Shown: one piece after another, positions 7,095 through 13,745 of the stretch
How the letters are laid out: the number at the start of each line of letters is the position of its first letter
Numbering within the stretch: the first letter of the stretch is position 1
DNA from: a virus
IMG/VR virus record: IMGVR_UViG_3300031857_000808
Location: 1 to 32,582 of that record
Strand: one strand, 5' to 3'
DNA length: 32,582 nucleotides
The notes under the pieces: model-generated
The model's database searches: none
Seen by the model: the letters and a program-made list of their open reading frames with translations, nothing else
Told to the model about the DNA's origin: nothing
Translations under genes and position numbers: made by a program

Positions 7095-7439
7095 TTAAAA
7101 TTCCAAATTTACACCGTAGTTTTTTAGTAATATATTCAGCTGAGTGTTAAGCCCTTCGCTCTTAGTCTCTGACATTTCAGTCATCTCCATTCCTAAGCGG
7201 AAGAATAACAGCATGAGCTTCCCTGCATCCAAGTACTGATCAGTAACCTCTCCAGTCGGATCGCCTTTGTAAATCTCCTGCTCTAGCTTGAGCAGTTCAT
7301 CCAGAACGCTCTTGGATTTCATCTTCAGCGATTGGCGATTAAATATGGACGGACGGAAGTCTGCCTCGATGTGATCAATCAGCGCGTTGATTAGTCCGGC
7401 GTAGATGATGATCGTTTCTTTTTCTTTTAGCTTTGCCAT
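7095..7439 (-). CDS. Hypothetical helical protein
   Basis: This 114-residue protein starts one base after the adenine methyltransferase stop. It is mostly alpha-helical with several charged heptad-like stretches (LDELLKLEQEIYKG and GLNTQLNILLKNYG) and no cysteines or membrane segment. I do not recognise the family. Its position implies expression with the DNA-modification and recombination genes. Confidence 0.55.
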   Translation of the reverse strand: MAKLKEKETIIIYAGLINALIDHIEADFRPSIFNRQSLKMKSKSVLDELLKLEQEIYKGDPTGEVTDQYLDAGKLMLLFFRLGMEMTEMSETKSEGLNTQLNILLKNYGVNLEF

Positions 7440-7440
7440 T

Positions 7441-8088
7441 TTAGAATAGTGTTAATTGGTCTGTGTGTTGTTTAAATCGTTTCTCTGATGCCTTGAAATA
7501 ATCCTCGTCTAGCTCGAAGCCAGTGAACTCAAAGCCTAAGTCATAGGCTGCAATCCTTGAGCTTCCAGATCCTAAGTGAGTGTCTAGGATCTTATCGCCT
7601 TCTTTGGCGTAGTTTGTTAATATCCACTTATAAAGCTTAATTGGCTTTTGTGTCGGATGTATTTTATTAGTTTGATTATGCTGATGTATAGAATAAGTAA
7701 ATAATTTAGCAGGCTTTTTTAATCCCATTGAAACCCAAGCATATTCTAAGGTTGCAAAATTTGGCATCGCTTGCTCTTTATTCCAGCAAAGAAAATACTC
7801 GCTTGGAGGAAGTACAAAATTATTAGCTCCCCAAATTATTTGATTTTTACTTACTCTAAATAATTCTTTAAAATATAAATCGTCCGGCTTTGTATTATTA
7901 AACTGAGCTGCTTTCAAAAATTTATTTGCAAATACATCCTTTGTATTTATGTCATTATTCTCCTTTACTTTTTTAAATCTTTCAATCCCATAAGGCGGAT
8001 CTACAATAGCCAGCTCAAAGTGATTGTCAGGATACTGCTTCATTCCCTCGATGCAATCCATATTGAATACTTCTGTTTTTGTTTTCAT
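7441..8088 (-). CDS. DNA methyltransferase, beta-class N6-adenine type
   Basis: This is a 215-residue amino-methyltransferase. Catalytic motif IV is DPPYG at 30-34, HPTQKP is at 144-149, and the SAM-binding motif I (ILDTHLGSGSS) lies at 167-177. That order (IV before I) marks the beta class, and DPPY favours N6-adenine over N4-cytosine. It probably protects phage DNA from host restriction. The protein ends with QLTLF, which closely matches the beta-sliding-clamp binding motif QL(S/D)LF. The target site cannot be read from the sequence. It overlaps the upstream small gene by 4 nt. Confidence 0.88.
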   Translation of the reverse strand: MKTKTEVFNMDCIEGMKQYPDNHFELAIVDPPYGIERFKKVKENNDINTKDVFANKFLKAAQFNNTKPDDLYFKELFRVSKNQIIWGANNFVLPPSEYFLCWNKEQAMPNFATLEYAWVSMGLKKPAKLFTYSIHQHNQTNKIHPTQKPIKLYKWILTNYAKEGDKILDTHLGSGSSRIAAYDLGFEFTGFELDEDYFKASEKRFKQHTDQLTLF

Positions 8089-8315
8089 TTGTTTTTATTT
8101 AGATAGTCCTTTATTCTTTTGGTCCGAAGGAACGCAGCCCTTCGCTCCGCTCCTTGATTATTTAAAATTCTCAATAGATTGATTCTAAGCGAATGATTTA
8201 CGTCATTGATAACAAAACCAGGCAAGGTGATCGATCGCGTCTCTCGTGTCAATTCTGACTCGATCCAGGCGATGCACTGCTTATAATTGTCCGGCAGATT
8301 TTTATTAGTGTCCAA
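8085..8315 (-). CDS. Hypothetical small basic protein
   Basis: This is a 76-residue protein whose start overlaps the previous ORF by 11 nt and whose stop overlaps the methyltransferase start (ATGA-type). It contains NYKQCIAWIESELTRETRS and a basic C-terminal helix (GAERRAAFLRTKRIKDYLNK). The basic helix could bind nucleic acid. I do not recognise a family. Confidence 0.55.
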   Translation of the reverse strand: MDTNKNLPDNYKQCIAWIESELTRETRSITLPGFVINDVNHSLRINLLRILNNQGAERRAAFLRTKRIKDYLNKNK

Positions 8316-8550
8316 AGTTTTCCTTGTAGTATTGTTCTGCTTGTGTGCTTGCTGGTAGTTCTAAAGAATAAATTAGTCCAGTCAAATGTGCATTGACTAT
8401 CTGCTCCTTTTCGATTTGCATAGCTTTCTCTTTAAATTCTTTTAGATACTCGTCTGCTTTAGATCGACTAATTTCGTCTCTGACTAATAGCCACTGAATC
8501 ATGATAAATTTATCCGCTAAAAATTCTACTGCTGTAAGTTTATTTGCCAT
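8305..8550 (-). CDS. EKEQI/AEQYY small protein, copy 2
   Basis: This 81-residue protein starts at the ATG at 8550 (MANKLTAVEFL). A longer frame from 8634 would run deep into the previous gene and is rejected. It shares an order of motifs with the adjacent gene: TAVEFL, a helix ending MQIEKEQIVNA, and a terminal AEQYYKENFG. Related proteins are common in Bacteroidota phages, with no function known to me. It arose by tandem duplication with 8540-8785. Confidence 0.65.
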   Translation of the reverse strand: MANKLTAVEFLADKFIMIQWLLVRDEISRSKADEYLKEFKEKAMQIEKEQIVNAHLTGLIYSLELPASTQAEQYYKENFGH

Positions 8551-8785
8551 AAGTTTCGTTGTAATATTGTTCTGCTGACTGAAATTTAGGATTCCCGTCC
8601 ATATACGCTTGACCATCGTTAAAACCAAATCCACATGCTTCCATTATCTGCTCTTTCTCCATTTGTTTGGCTTTATTGTAAGCATCTATCATAAGTAAAT
8701 TTTGAAAAGCATCTGTATTTACAATCCCAATTATATCGCTCATTTCTTTTAAAAAGAAATCTACTGCCGTCTTTTTATTTTCCAT
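8540..8785 (-). CDS. EKEQI/AEQYY small protein, copy 1
   Basis: This is an 81-residue paralogue of the next gene. Matching parts are TAVDFF near the N-terminus, KQMEKEQIMEA in the middle and AEQYYNETYG at the end; the spacer before AEQYY differs (GFGFNDGQAYMDGN). It starts one base after the RusA stop and overlaps its paralogue by 11 nt. Its function is unknown. Confidence 0.65.
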   Translation of the reverse strand: MENKKTAVDFFLKEMSDIIGIVNTDAFQNLLMIDAYNKAKQMEKEQIMEACGFGFNDGQAYMDGNPKFQSAEQYYNETYGK

Positions 8786-8786
8786 T

Positions 8787-9134
8787 TTATTTTTCGTTTA
8801 TCGGTTTAATCTCAAACTCAATTCTAGGATTAAGTTTATCGATGTGCTTCCTCATTACCAGGACCGAGCACAGTCGATCGTTCTGGATCACGCCACAATT
8901 CTGGAGGCAGTCCAGAATAACCTTTGCCGAATTGTCTAGGTCAGATCGATTAGACTGAAAGTAAACATCTATCCAGATTTCAAAGGGAACGCTTATCGTT
9001 TCGCCTTTGTGCTTTCTGATCTGCCACTCGAAGCTCACTTCGTATTCCTTTAGATCAACCGTCTTATAAAGGCGATTGCCTCCTATTCGGTATCCGTTTG
9101 ACTTGCTAGGCACCTGGCCTTTGATAGTTATCAT
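8787..9134 (-). CDS. rusA: RusA-like Holliday junction resolvase
   Basis: This is a 115-residue protein of the usual RusA length. The active-site region RSDLDNSAKVILDCL supplies D65 and D67, and GVIQNDR supplies D86, matching the three essential aspartates of the family. RusA dimers cut four-way junctions and resolve branched replication or recombination intermediates before packaging. Its ATG overlaps the C5-methyltransferase stop by 4 nt, in a block of DNA metabolism genes. Confidence 0.85.
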   Translation of the reverse strand: MITIKGQVPSKSNGYRIGGNRLYKTVDLKEYEVSFEWQIRKHKGETISVPFEIWIDVYFQSNRSDLDNSAKVILDCLQNCGVIQNDRLCSVLVMRKHIDKLNPRIEFEIKPINEK

Positions 9135-10186
9135 TTCATGTATTTAAAAAAGTGAGCGATTACATCCACTGTCCATCCATTGCCTAGCATCTTATAACGC
9201 TGAGAGTCTGAGACATGATTAGTGTAATTGTCTTTTACAGTCTGAAGGCGCTCGCATTCGATAGGAGTAAGTCTTCTAATATCACCAAAATACTCCACTG
9301 CATTTGATTGTCCCGTATCTAAACAGTAAGTTTTTCCATCTGTTCTAGTAAGATGCCCAGTTCCTCCTTTGGTAGGATCCCCAGAACGTGGCTGCATATT
9401 GTGGATAACTAATTTCATTCCCGAGTGCATATCAGAGTTTCCTCTAGCTGTTAGACATCCATTTTTTCTATAATTAGTTTCAATATCTTCTAAAGGATTT
9501 TGTTGAGCTTTCCATTTTCGTATTTTATCTATAGATTCATTACTTAAAAAGTACTTTGAATCGACTTCAGTCTCTAAAATATCCTTCAATAAAACACCTT
9601 TATCTTTAGGTTGCTCTATAATAGTTTCTAAATCTCCAAACAAACCACTAGGCTCTAGCCCGATATTAGTCCAATATAAACGCTGGCGATTCTGAGCTGA
9701 AATTAAAGCGGAATTTATCATGATTGGCTTGACTCCAATAGCCTTGGATAAAACCTTTTCCCACTTCTCGCCCATCATTACGTTTTCTAATAGAAAGTAT
9801 TTAGGCTTAGTCTCATTTAAAAGTCTCATGTATTCCCAAAATAGATAAGACTGCCCTTCAAATTCAAATCCCTCTGCTTTTAATTGCAAGTAATGCTCAA
9901 GCGTTAAGATTTCCTGCTCGTCCTTTGTACTCATTCCTTTGCGCTTACCTGCAAAGCTAAAGGACTGGCAAGGCGATCCGCCTATAAGCAGGTCAATCTT
10001 TGGCAAAGAATATCCATCGACATTTACTACGCTTCCAAGTTGCTTCGTATTTGGATAGTTTGCCATTGTAACCTGAATAGCATACTTATCGATTTCAGAT
10101 GCAAAATAATTATCTACTTTAAATCCTGCTCTTTCCAGCGCTTGCTGTCCGCATGACATTCCATCAAATAAACTAAGTACATTCAT
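9131..10186 (-). CDS. C5-cytosine DNA methyltransferase
   Basis: This is a 351-residue enzyme with all main motifs: I (LSLFDGMSCGQQAL, from 4), IV with catalytic cysteine C73 in GGSPCQSF, VI (LLENV), VIII (QNRQRLYWTNI), IX (RRLTPIECERLQ) and X (MLGNGWTVDVIAHFF). It methylates cytosine at C5, probably to block host restriction. The target-recognition region is roughly residues 190-300, and its specificity cannot be inferred. It lies three bases after dnaB and overlaps rusA. Confidence 0.92.
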   Translation of the reverse strand: MNVLSLFDGMSCGQQALERAGFKVDNYFASEIDKYAIQVTMANYPNTKQLGSVVNVDGYSLPKIDLLIGGSPCQSFSFAGKRKGMSTKDEQEILTLEHYLQLKAEGFEFEGQSYLFWEYMRLLNETKPKYFLLENVMMGEKWEKVLSKAIGVKPIMINSALISAQNRQRLYWTNIGLEPSGLFGDLETIIEQPKDKGVLLKDILETEVDSKYFLSNESIDKIRKWKAQQNPLEDIETNYRKNGCLTARGNSDMHSGMKLVIHNMQPRSGDPTKGGTGHLTRTDGKTYCLDTGQSNAVEYFGDIRRLTPIECERLQTVKDNYTNHVSDSQRYKMLGNGWTVDVIAHFFKYMK

Positions 10187-10189
10187 CTC

Positions 10190-11599
10190 TTAAAATTTTG
10201 CCTCCTCAAAGGTGTTATTAATTGTATTTAAAGCCGTCTCTTTAATTAAACCCTGATAAGCCCTAAGCTCATCATAAGAATCAGCGATTCGATTGGTAGT
10301 GACATCCACATATCGATCAATCGTGCAAGTCTCCCCGTCTCTATTTTTAAGGATCACATAGTTCAGGATATTATCGTCCGGTCCTTTGGGGGTATTGTTA
10401 GACCTGGCGTCTGTGTACTTGTAGTAATCGTCGCGATATAATCCGATCACAGCAATGGCATCCTGCTCGACATTCCCAGAGCTTCTAATGTCTGATAGCT
10501 GTGGAAGTCTTGAGGACCTTCCCTCGATTCCCCTGGATAGCTGAGACAAAGCTATGATCGGAATCTTTAGCTTCCTTGTTAGCTTCTGAATCTTATTGGA
10601 TACGGAAGAAACCTGAGCAAAATCTGATTGATCCTTTAGCTGATTGTCTCGGATCAGTTGCAGATAGTCGATGACTACGATGTCAATCTTATTCCGTTTA
10701 GCCTCTGAGGTTAGGATCATAGACAGATAGTTTATGTCTCTATTATCCGAGTCATAAAAGAAGATAGGCAAGGATTTAAGAATCGAAGCGTTTGAGTTCC
10801 TGATTTTTAGAATGTCATCTGGCTTAACTCGGTTAGCTTTTAGATCACTGTATTTGTAGTCGAAATTCTCTGAGCTGATAAGTCGAAACATTAGTGACTC
10901 CTTTGGCATCTCTAGTGATAAGAATAAAACTCGCTTGCCTGATTTCGCTGCACTCTTAGCGTGTTGTAATCCTGCAATAGTCTTGCCCATACCTGGACGC
11001 CCAGCGATTACTGTCATTCCTTCCTGGAATCCTCCTAGGATATAGTTCAAATCCCTAGATCCGGTGTCGATCCCTGAGAATTTAATCTTCCCAGCGTTGG
11101 CTTCTAGCTTATCGATGACTTGATCATAGACTGAGGCGATGTCAAAGACCTCAGATGATTCGATTGATCGCTCTAGACTATCCATCTCCTTGGTAATTAT
11201 CGTCTGTAAGTCAGAGACTTCCTTGTTATCTAGGATTGCAGTCTGAATCTTAAAGGCTAAATCGTGGAATCTTCTTTTTCCTTCTGTCTCTTTTAGCTGA
11301 TAGCAGGATTCTTCTAAGTTGATCAATCGGTCTGGCATTAGTTTCAGGACCAATTCAGCCGAAATTCCTTTTTCTTTTTCTTTGCTTTTAAGGACTCTAA
11401 ATATATCTGCCCTAGTGATTCTCTTATCTTCTAGTGAAAGTTCCTTAAATGCAAGGAATGACGCCTTAAATAAAGCGTCTGTGAAAGATTCTTCACTGAC
11501 TAATTTATTAGCTTCACTAAATAGGTGAGGATAAGCTAGTAAGTGTGATACGATGTCACGCTCTAGGTGCACATCGTTTAGATTTAGTTTTACTGCCAT
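10190..11599 (-). CDS. dnaB: Replicative DNA helicase, DnaB family
   Basis: This 469-residue helicase has the DnaB layout. A helical N-terminal domain (about 1-110) begins DVHLERDIVSHLL. A linker follows, then a RecA-like motor with Walker A GRPGMGKT (200-207), SLEMPKES, and Walker B IVVIDYLQL (307-315). SQLSRGIEGR and the arginine-finger region follow, as expected, and KNRDGE lies near the C-terminus. It unwinds the replication fork as a hexamer. It overlaps the Lin1244-like gene by 10 nt, suggesting that protein recruits or loads it. No phage primase or polymerase was seen, so host enzymes must complete the fork. Confidence 0.93.
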   Translation of the reverse strand: MAVKLNLNDVHLERDIVSHLLAYPHLFSEANKLVSEESFTDALFKASFLAFKELSLEDKRITRADIFRVLKSKEKEKGISAELVLKLMPDRLINLEESCYQLKETEGKRRFHDLAFKIQTAILDNKEVSDLQTIITKEMDSLERSIESSEVFDIASVYDQVIDKLEANAGKIKFSGIDTGSRDLNYILGGFQEGMTVIAGRPGMGKTIAGLQHAKSAAKSGKRVLFLSLEMPKESLMFRLISSENFDYKYSDLKANRVKPDDILKIRNSNASILKSLPIFFYDSDNRDINYLSMILTSEAKRNKIDIVVIDYLQLIRDNQLKDQSDFAQVSSVSNKIQKLTRKLKIPIIALSQLSRGIEGRSSRLPQLSDIRSSGNVEQDAIAVIGLYRDDYYKYTDARSNNTPKGPDDNILNYVILKNRDGETCTIDRYVDVTTNRIADSYDELRAYQGLIKETALNTINNTFEEAKF

Positions 11600-12279
11600 A
11601 TTTTAGGTATTATAGGTTTGTCGTTCAAAGCTACTTGATTAACTGGACTTTTCAAATTTTGAATTTCGTCGTTGAAACATTTGCCATTTAAGTAGGTAAG
11701 CGGATTCTTTCTATACTGCAAGTCTGGATTAGCTTGGACGTAAAATTTTACGTTTGCTAGAATCTTCTGAACCTCCTGATCTGTTAGTTTACTCCAGACC
11801 TTTTCAGTCTTTGCTCTATCCACTTTCTTGTTATACTCATTCCAGAAAATTTCAAACTCATCTTTGTATTTTATTTCATTTACTTTACTTTCCTTTACTT
11901 TAGGAGTGTTACGAACGTGTTCCGAACGCGTTACATTTTCGCTAAGTTGCTGATTTTCACGCCATTCTAAAATTCGTTTTGCATTTTTTTCTTTTTTAAT
12001 TTGATACTTTTCACTAAAGTTTAGTAATTGTTTGTTAAAAGTCTCACCATTATTCGAAGAAATCAGATCTATTTGCTCCATAAATGACCAGCATTTTTCT
12101 AATTTTTTACCTACGTTTAGCTGGTGCTTTAGAATGTTAGTCTTGATTGGTTTCTCTTGCAAGGCTAGCTTTTCTAGGATCGTGTAAAATAATCCAAGAC
12201 CTTCGTATCCAAACTCGAGATAAAGCTCTGTGATCTTCTCATCATTGAATGAGTTGGAATCATGTAAAAAGTATTTCAT
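11590..12279 (-). CDS. Replication initiation protein, Lin1244/DnaD-like
   Basis: This is a 229-residue protein from the ATG at 12279 (MKYFLHDSNSFNDEKI). An in-frame extension to 12384 would be read across the upstream RNA element and promoter, so I reject it. Residues 1-90 have the Lin1244/Lin1753 N-terminal pattern (FNDEKITELYLEFGYEGLGLFY, then a winged-helix-like region). The C-terminal part is basic and includes FEIFWNEYNKKVDRAKTEKVW, a segment common in phage replication proteins. It probably binds the origin and helps load DnaB, encoded immediately downstream. An intrinsic terminator sits 8 bases before its ATG, implying control by read-through. Confidence 0.75.
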   Translation of the reverse strand: MKYFLHDSNSFNDEKITELYLEFGYEGLGLFYTILEKLALQEKPIKTNILKHQLNVGKKLEKCWSFMEQIDLISSNNGETFNKQLLNFSEKYQIKKEKNAKRILEWRENQQLSENVTRSEHVRNTPKVKESKVNEIKYKDEFEIFWNEYNKKVDRAKTEKVWSKLTDQEVQKILANVKFYVQANPDLQYRKNPLTYLNGKCFNDEIQNLKSPVNQVALNDKPIIPKIWQ

Positions 12280-12287
12280 TTTAAAAT

Positions 12288-12379
12288 AAAAAAAAGCCAG
12301 TCTGCGTAGGAGTGCAAATCTGGCTCTGGTTTTTAAACCGGTAAACAACCCAAGAACTCCTACCCTCTTGGCTTGTTGT
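12288..12379 (-). ncRNA. Two-hairpin leader RNA with complementary loops, ending in a terminator
   Basis: Read on the minus strand from about 12379, hairpin 1 has stems GTTGT/ACAAC (12375-12379 with 12345-12349) and CCAAGA/TCTTGG (12366-12371 with 12350-12355) around a 10-nt loop containing GTAGGAGT. Hairpin 2 has stems AGCCAG/CTGGCT (12320-12325 with 12295-12300) and TGC/GCA around the loop ACTCCTAC, followed by eight T. The two loops are perfectly complementary over 8 nt. A second pairing, 12369-12374 with 12294-12299 together with the loops, would break the terminator stem. This could be an attenuator for the replication operon or a free RNA of about 90 nt. Confidence 0.65.
12294..12325 (-). 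terminator. Intrinsic terminator upstream of the replication gene
   Basis: Stem AGCCAG/CTGGCT with an inner TGC/GCA pair is followed on the minus strand by a run of eight T (12295-12288), just before the ATG at 12279. It is the second hairpin of the leader RNA, and would end transcripts starting at the promoter near 12384 unless antiterminated. Confidence 0.7.
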
Positions 12380-12406
12380 GTCACAAATATATCTAAATTC
12401 GTGACA
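12379..12406. promoter_or_regulatory. Operator-like dyad overlapping the promoter
   Basis: TGTCAC and GTGACA form a perfect inverted repeat, and AAT/ATT extend it inward after one mismatch (28 bp overall). It covers the -7 box, so a dimeric repressor binding here would block the replication promoter. No cognate repressor gene was identified. Confidence 0.5.
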
Positions 12407-12415
12407 TCCTACAAA
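12384..12415 (-). promoter_or_regulatory. Bacteroidota-type promoter for the replication operon
   Basis: On the minus strand TTTG (12415-12412) is followed after 20 nt by TATATTTG (12391-12384), a full match to the -33 TTTG and -7 TAnnTTTG elements. The predicted start, near 12379, coincides with the first base of hairpin 1. This is the best promoter in the window. Confidence 0.65.
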
Positions 12416-12603
12416 TCATTTAAAAGATTTTCTAGCCTCATGATTTCCGCCTCAGCTTCGCTGATCTTATCCAGGATCAAATCAAACGCTTTGACCTCTG
12501 GATTATAGTACTTCATGATCTGGCTGTATTCGTTTAGATCGATTTTACGGTGCGCTATCTGGACGTTCACCACTGCAAGAAAGCATCTGTCTTCTAGTGT
12601 CAT
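12409..12603 (-). CDS. Hypothetical small coiled-coil protein
   Basis: This 64-residue protein overlaps the preceding paralogue by 4 nt and ends at the edge of the replication promoter. The C-terminal half (FDLILDKISEAEAEIMRLENLLNDL in part) forms a strong leucine/isoleucine heptad pattern consistent with a short coiled coil. Unlike its neighbours it lacks the YW-E motif. Its function is unknown. Confidence 0.55.
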   Translation of the reverse strand: MTLEDRCFLAVVNVQIAHRKIDLNEYSQIMKYYNPEVKAFDLILDKISEAEAEIMRLENLLNDL

Positions 12604-12800
12604 TGTCTTTCCTTAATGTGACTAACAACCTCGCGCCAATAGGTGCAATCTAGGCCGTCGATTATTCTGTTTTTAATAATCAGCCTGGAGTTTTCTAATG
12701 CCTCCTCTAGGACGCTCTTCATGTGAATCTTACCGTATTGCTTTAGGTGTGTGCCTGCAATGTAGTCGATTATATCGTCTGCCTTTTCCTTCGCTGTCAT
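12600..12800 (-). CDS. YW-E small protein family, copy 4
   Basis: This is a 66-residue member of the tandem family. It begins MTAKEKADDIIDYI and ends YWREVVSHIKERQ, giving the KxKA...YWxEV frame common to all four. The middle (KSVLEEALENSRLII) is diverged, without the A-A helix typical of copies 1-3. It overlaps both neighbours by 4 nt. Its function is unknown. Confidence 0.65.
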   Translation of the reverse strand: MTAKEKADDIIDYIAGTHLKQYGKIHMKSVLEEALENSRLIIKNRIIDGLDCTYWREVVSHIKERQ

Positions 12801-12985
12801 ATCATTCCTAGGGCATAGACTTCATATCGTACCTCTTGCCAATAGGCAGAGTCCTCCTCGTAGTCAGTTTTCTCATCTATGATTTCATAGACTGCAATCC
12901 CGGCGCACTGCTTAGCGATGTCAAAATCTCCGGTAGCCTGGTAAAATCTGCGGACTAGGTCCTTTGCTTTTTCTTTCGGTTTCAT
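12797..12985 (-). CDS. YW-E small protein family, copy 3
   Basis: This is a 62-residue helical protein with MKPKEKAKDLVRRFY, then AKQCAGIAVYEII, then YWQEVRYEV. This is the form closest to the version I recall from other Bacteroidota phages ('MTPKEKAxELVxxF...AxxCAxIAVDEI...YWQEVKxEI'). It starts two bases after copy 2 begins to end. No enzymatic motif is visible. Confidence 0.7.
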   Translation of the reverse strand: MKPKEKAKDLVRRFYQATGDFDIAKQCAGIAVYEIIDEKTDYEEDSAYWQEVRYEVYALGMI

Positions 12986-12986
12986 G

Positions 12987-13229
12987 TTAATAAAGGTCTT
13001 CGTTAAATCTGTCTGCTCTTGCTTCGTGTCTTCCGCTTCTCATATCCATTATAATATCCCGGACTTCGTGCCAATAATCAAAGGCTTGTTTGCTATTGAC
13101 ATTTGGAGACATGAAATTTAGTATTTCGTCAATACATAAGCAAGCGCAAAGTCTTGTCTGATCAAAGTCCATTGTAAAATCCAATGTATACTTCCTAATT
13201 AGCTGGTCTGCTTTCTGTTGTGGTGTCAT
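12987..13229 (-). CDS. YW-E small protein family, copy 2
   Basis: This is an 80-residue member with MTPQQKADQLIRKY, then RLCACLCIDEIL, then YWHEVRDIIMDM, and an extra basic/acidic tail (RSGRHEARADRF). The middle helix carries three cysteines. The tail is unique to this copy. Its function is unknown. Confidence 0.7.
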   Translation of the reverse strand: MTPQQKADQLIRKYTLDFTMDFDQTRLCACLCIDEILNFMSPNVNSKQAFDYWHEVRDIIMDMRSGRHEARADRFNEDLY

Positions 13230-13232
13230 GGC

Positions 13233-13424
13233 TTATAGGTTAATTATGTCCTCTCTTAATTCTGCCCAATAGCTGAGGTCTAAGTCTCCAGCGTGTATCG
13301 CTTCCATGACGATCTCCGCGCCTAGGATAGCTGAGGCAATGGCCTCCTCTTTGTTTTTCTTGATCTGTGGATGCGCTTCCTGGAAACGCTTCACTAGAGT
13401 GCTTGCAAATTGTTTTCTTGTCAT
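13233..13424 (-). CDS. YW-E small protein family, copy 1
   Basis: This 63-residue first member of the tandem set has MTRKQFASTLVKRFQ, then EEAIASAILGAEIVME, then YWAELREDIINL. It follows a possible promoter and a perfect hairpin in the 54-nt gap upstream, so it may head its own transcript. Its start is preceded by AACCAAGTA, a variant of the common leader. Its function is unknown. Confidence 0.65.
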   Translation of the reverse strand: MTRKQFASTLVKRFQEAHPQIKKNKEEAIASAILGAEIVMEAIHAGDLDLSYWAELREDIINL

Positions 13425-13439
13425 TACTTGGTTAGATTT

Positions 13440-13462
13440 GGGCTAGCCTTTTTGACTAGCCC
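13440..13462 (-). other. Perfect 7-bp hairpin in the leader of the small-gene array
   Basis: GGGCTAG (13440-13446) and CTAGCCC (13456-13462) flank a 9-nt loop. No T-run follows on the minus strand, so it is not a standard terminator. It would be at the 5' end of an mRNA started at the box at 13470-13477, and could protect that end or act as a protein site. Confidence 0.4.
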
Positions 13463-13469
13463 TGGTTTA

Positions 13470-13477
13470 CAAATTTA
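13470..13477 (-). promoter_or_regulatory. Possible -7 box (TAAATTTG)
   Basis: The minus strand reads TAAATTTG, matching TAnnTTTG, in a true intergenic gap. No TTTG is present about 20 nt upstream, so promoter strength is doubtful. Confidence 0.3.
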
Positions 13478-13478
13478 A

Positions 13479-13745
13479 CTAATTTTTTATTCTCCTAGCT
13501 CTGTGGTAAAAAATTCCTTCTAGGTAAGGGAAGTCTGATTCGAATTTGTAGGCATAGTCCACAGTAAAATTATTATTAACCTTGTAGCGTTCTGTCTTTT
13601 CGATCATTGACTCCCAGCGGATCCGCTCAAATACTTGCTTGGATCCTATTTTCTTGTGACCTCTATTGATCAGCAAAAAGGCGAAGCGCTTGAACTCTTC
13701 GTATATCTGAGGATTGCGCTCGTGATACTGTTGAAATGTTAGCAT
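13479..13745 (-). CDS. Conserved phage protein (ERIRWE motif)
   Basis: This is an 88-residue protein from the ATG at 13745 (MLTFQQYHERNP). The frame extends to 13805 but the extension does not look like the family. It contains EEFKRFAFLLINRG, FERIRWE, NNFTVDYAYKF and a terminal FYHRARR. I recall this order in many phage and prophage proteins of unknown function ('FERIRWE..., NNN..YYAR'). It may be a small nucleic-acid or host-interaction protein. Confidence 0.7.
   Translation of the reverse strand: MLTFQQYHERNPQIYEEFKRFAFLLINRGHKKIGSKQVFERIRWESMIEKTERYKVNNNFTVDYAYKFESDFPYLEGIFYHRARRIKN

Noticed and set aside
12280-12384. N-terminal extension of the replication protein to 12384
   Set aside because: It would translate through a promoter box, two hairpins and a terminator; the family starts at the MKYFLHD residue.
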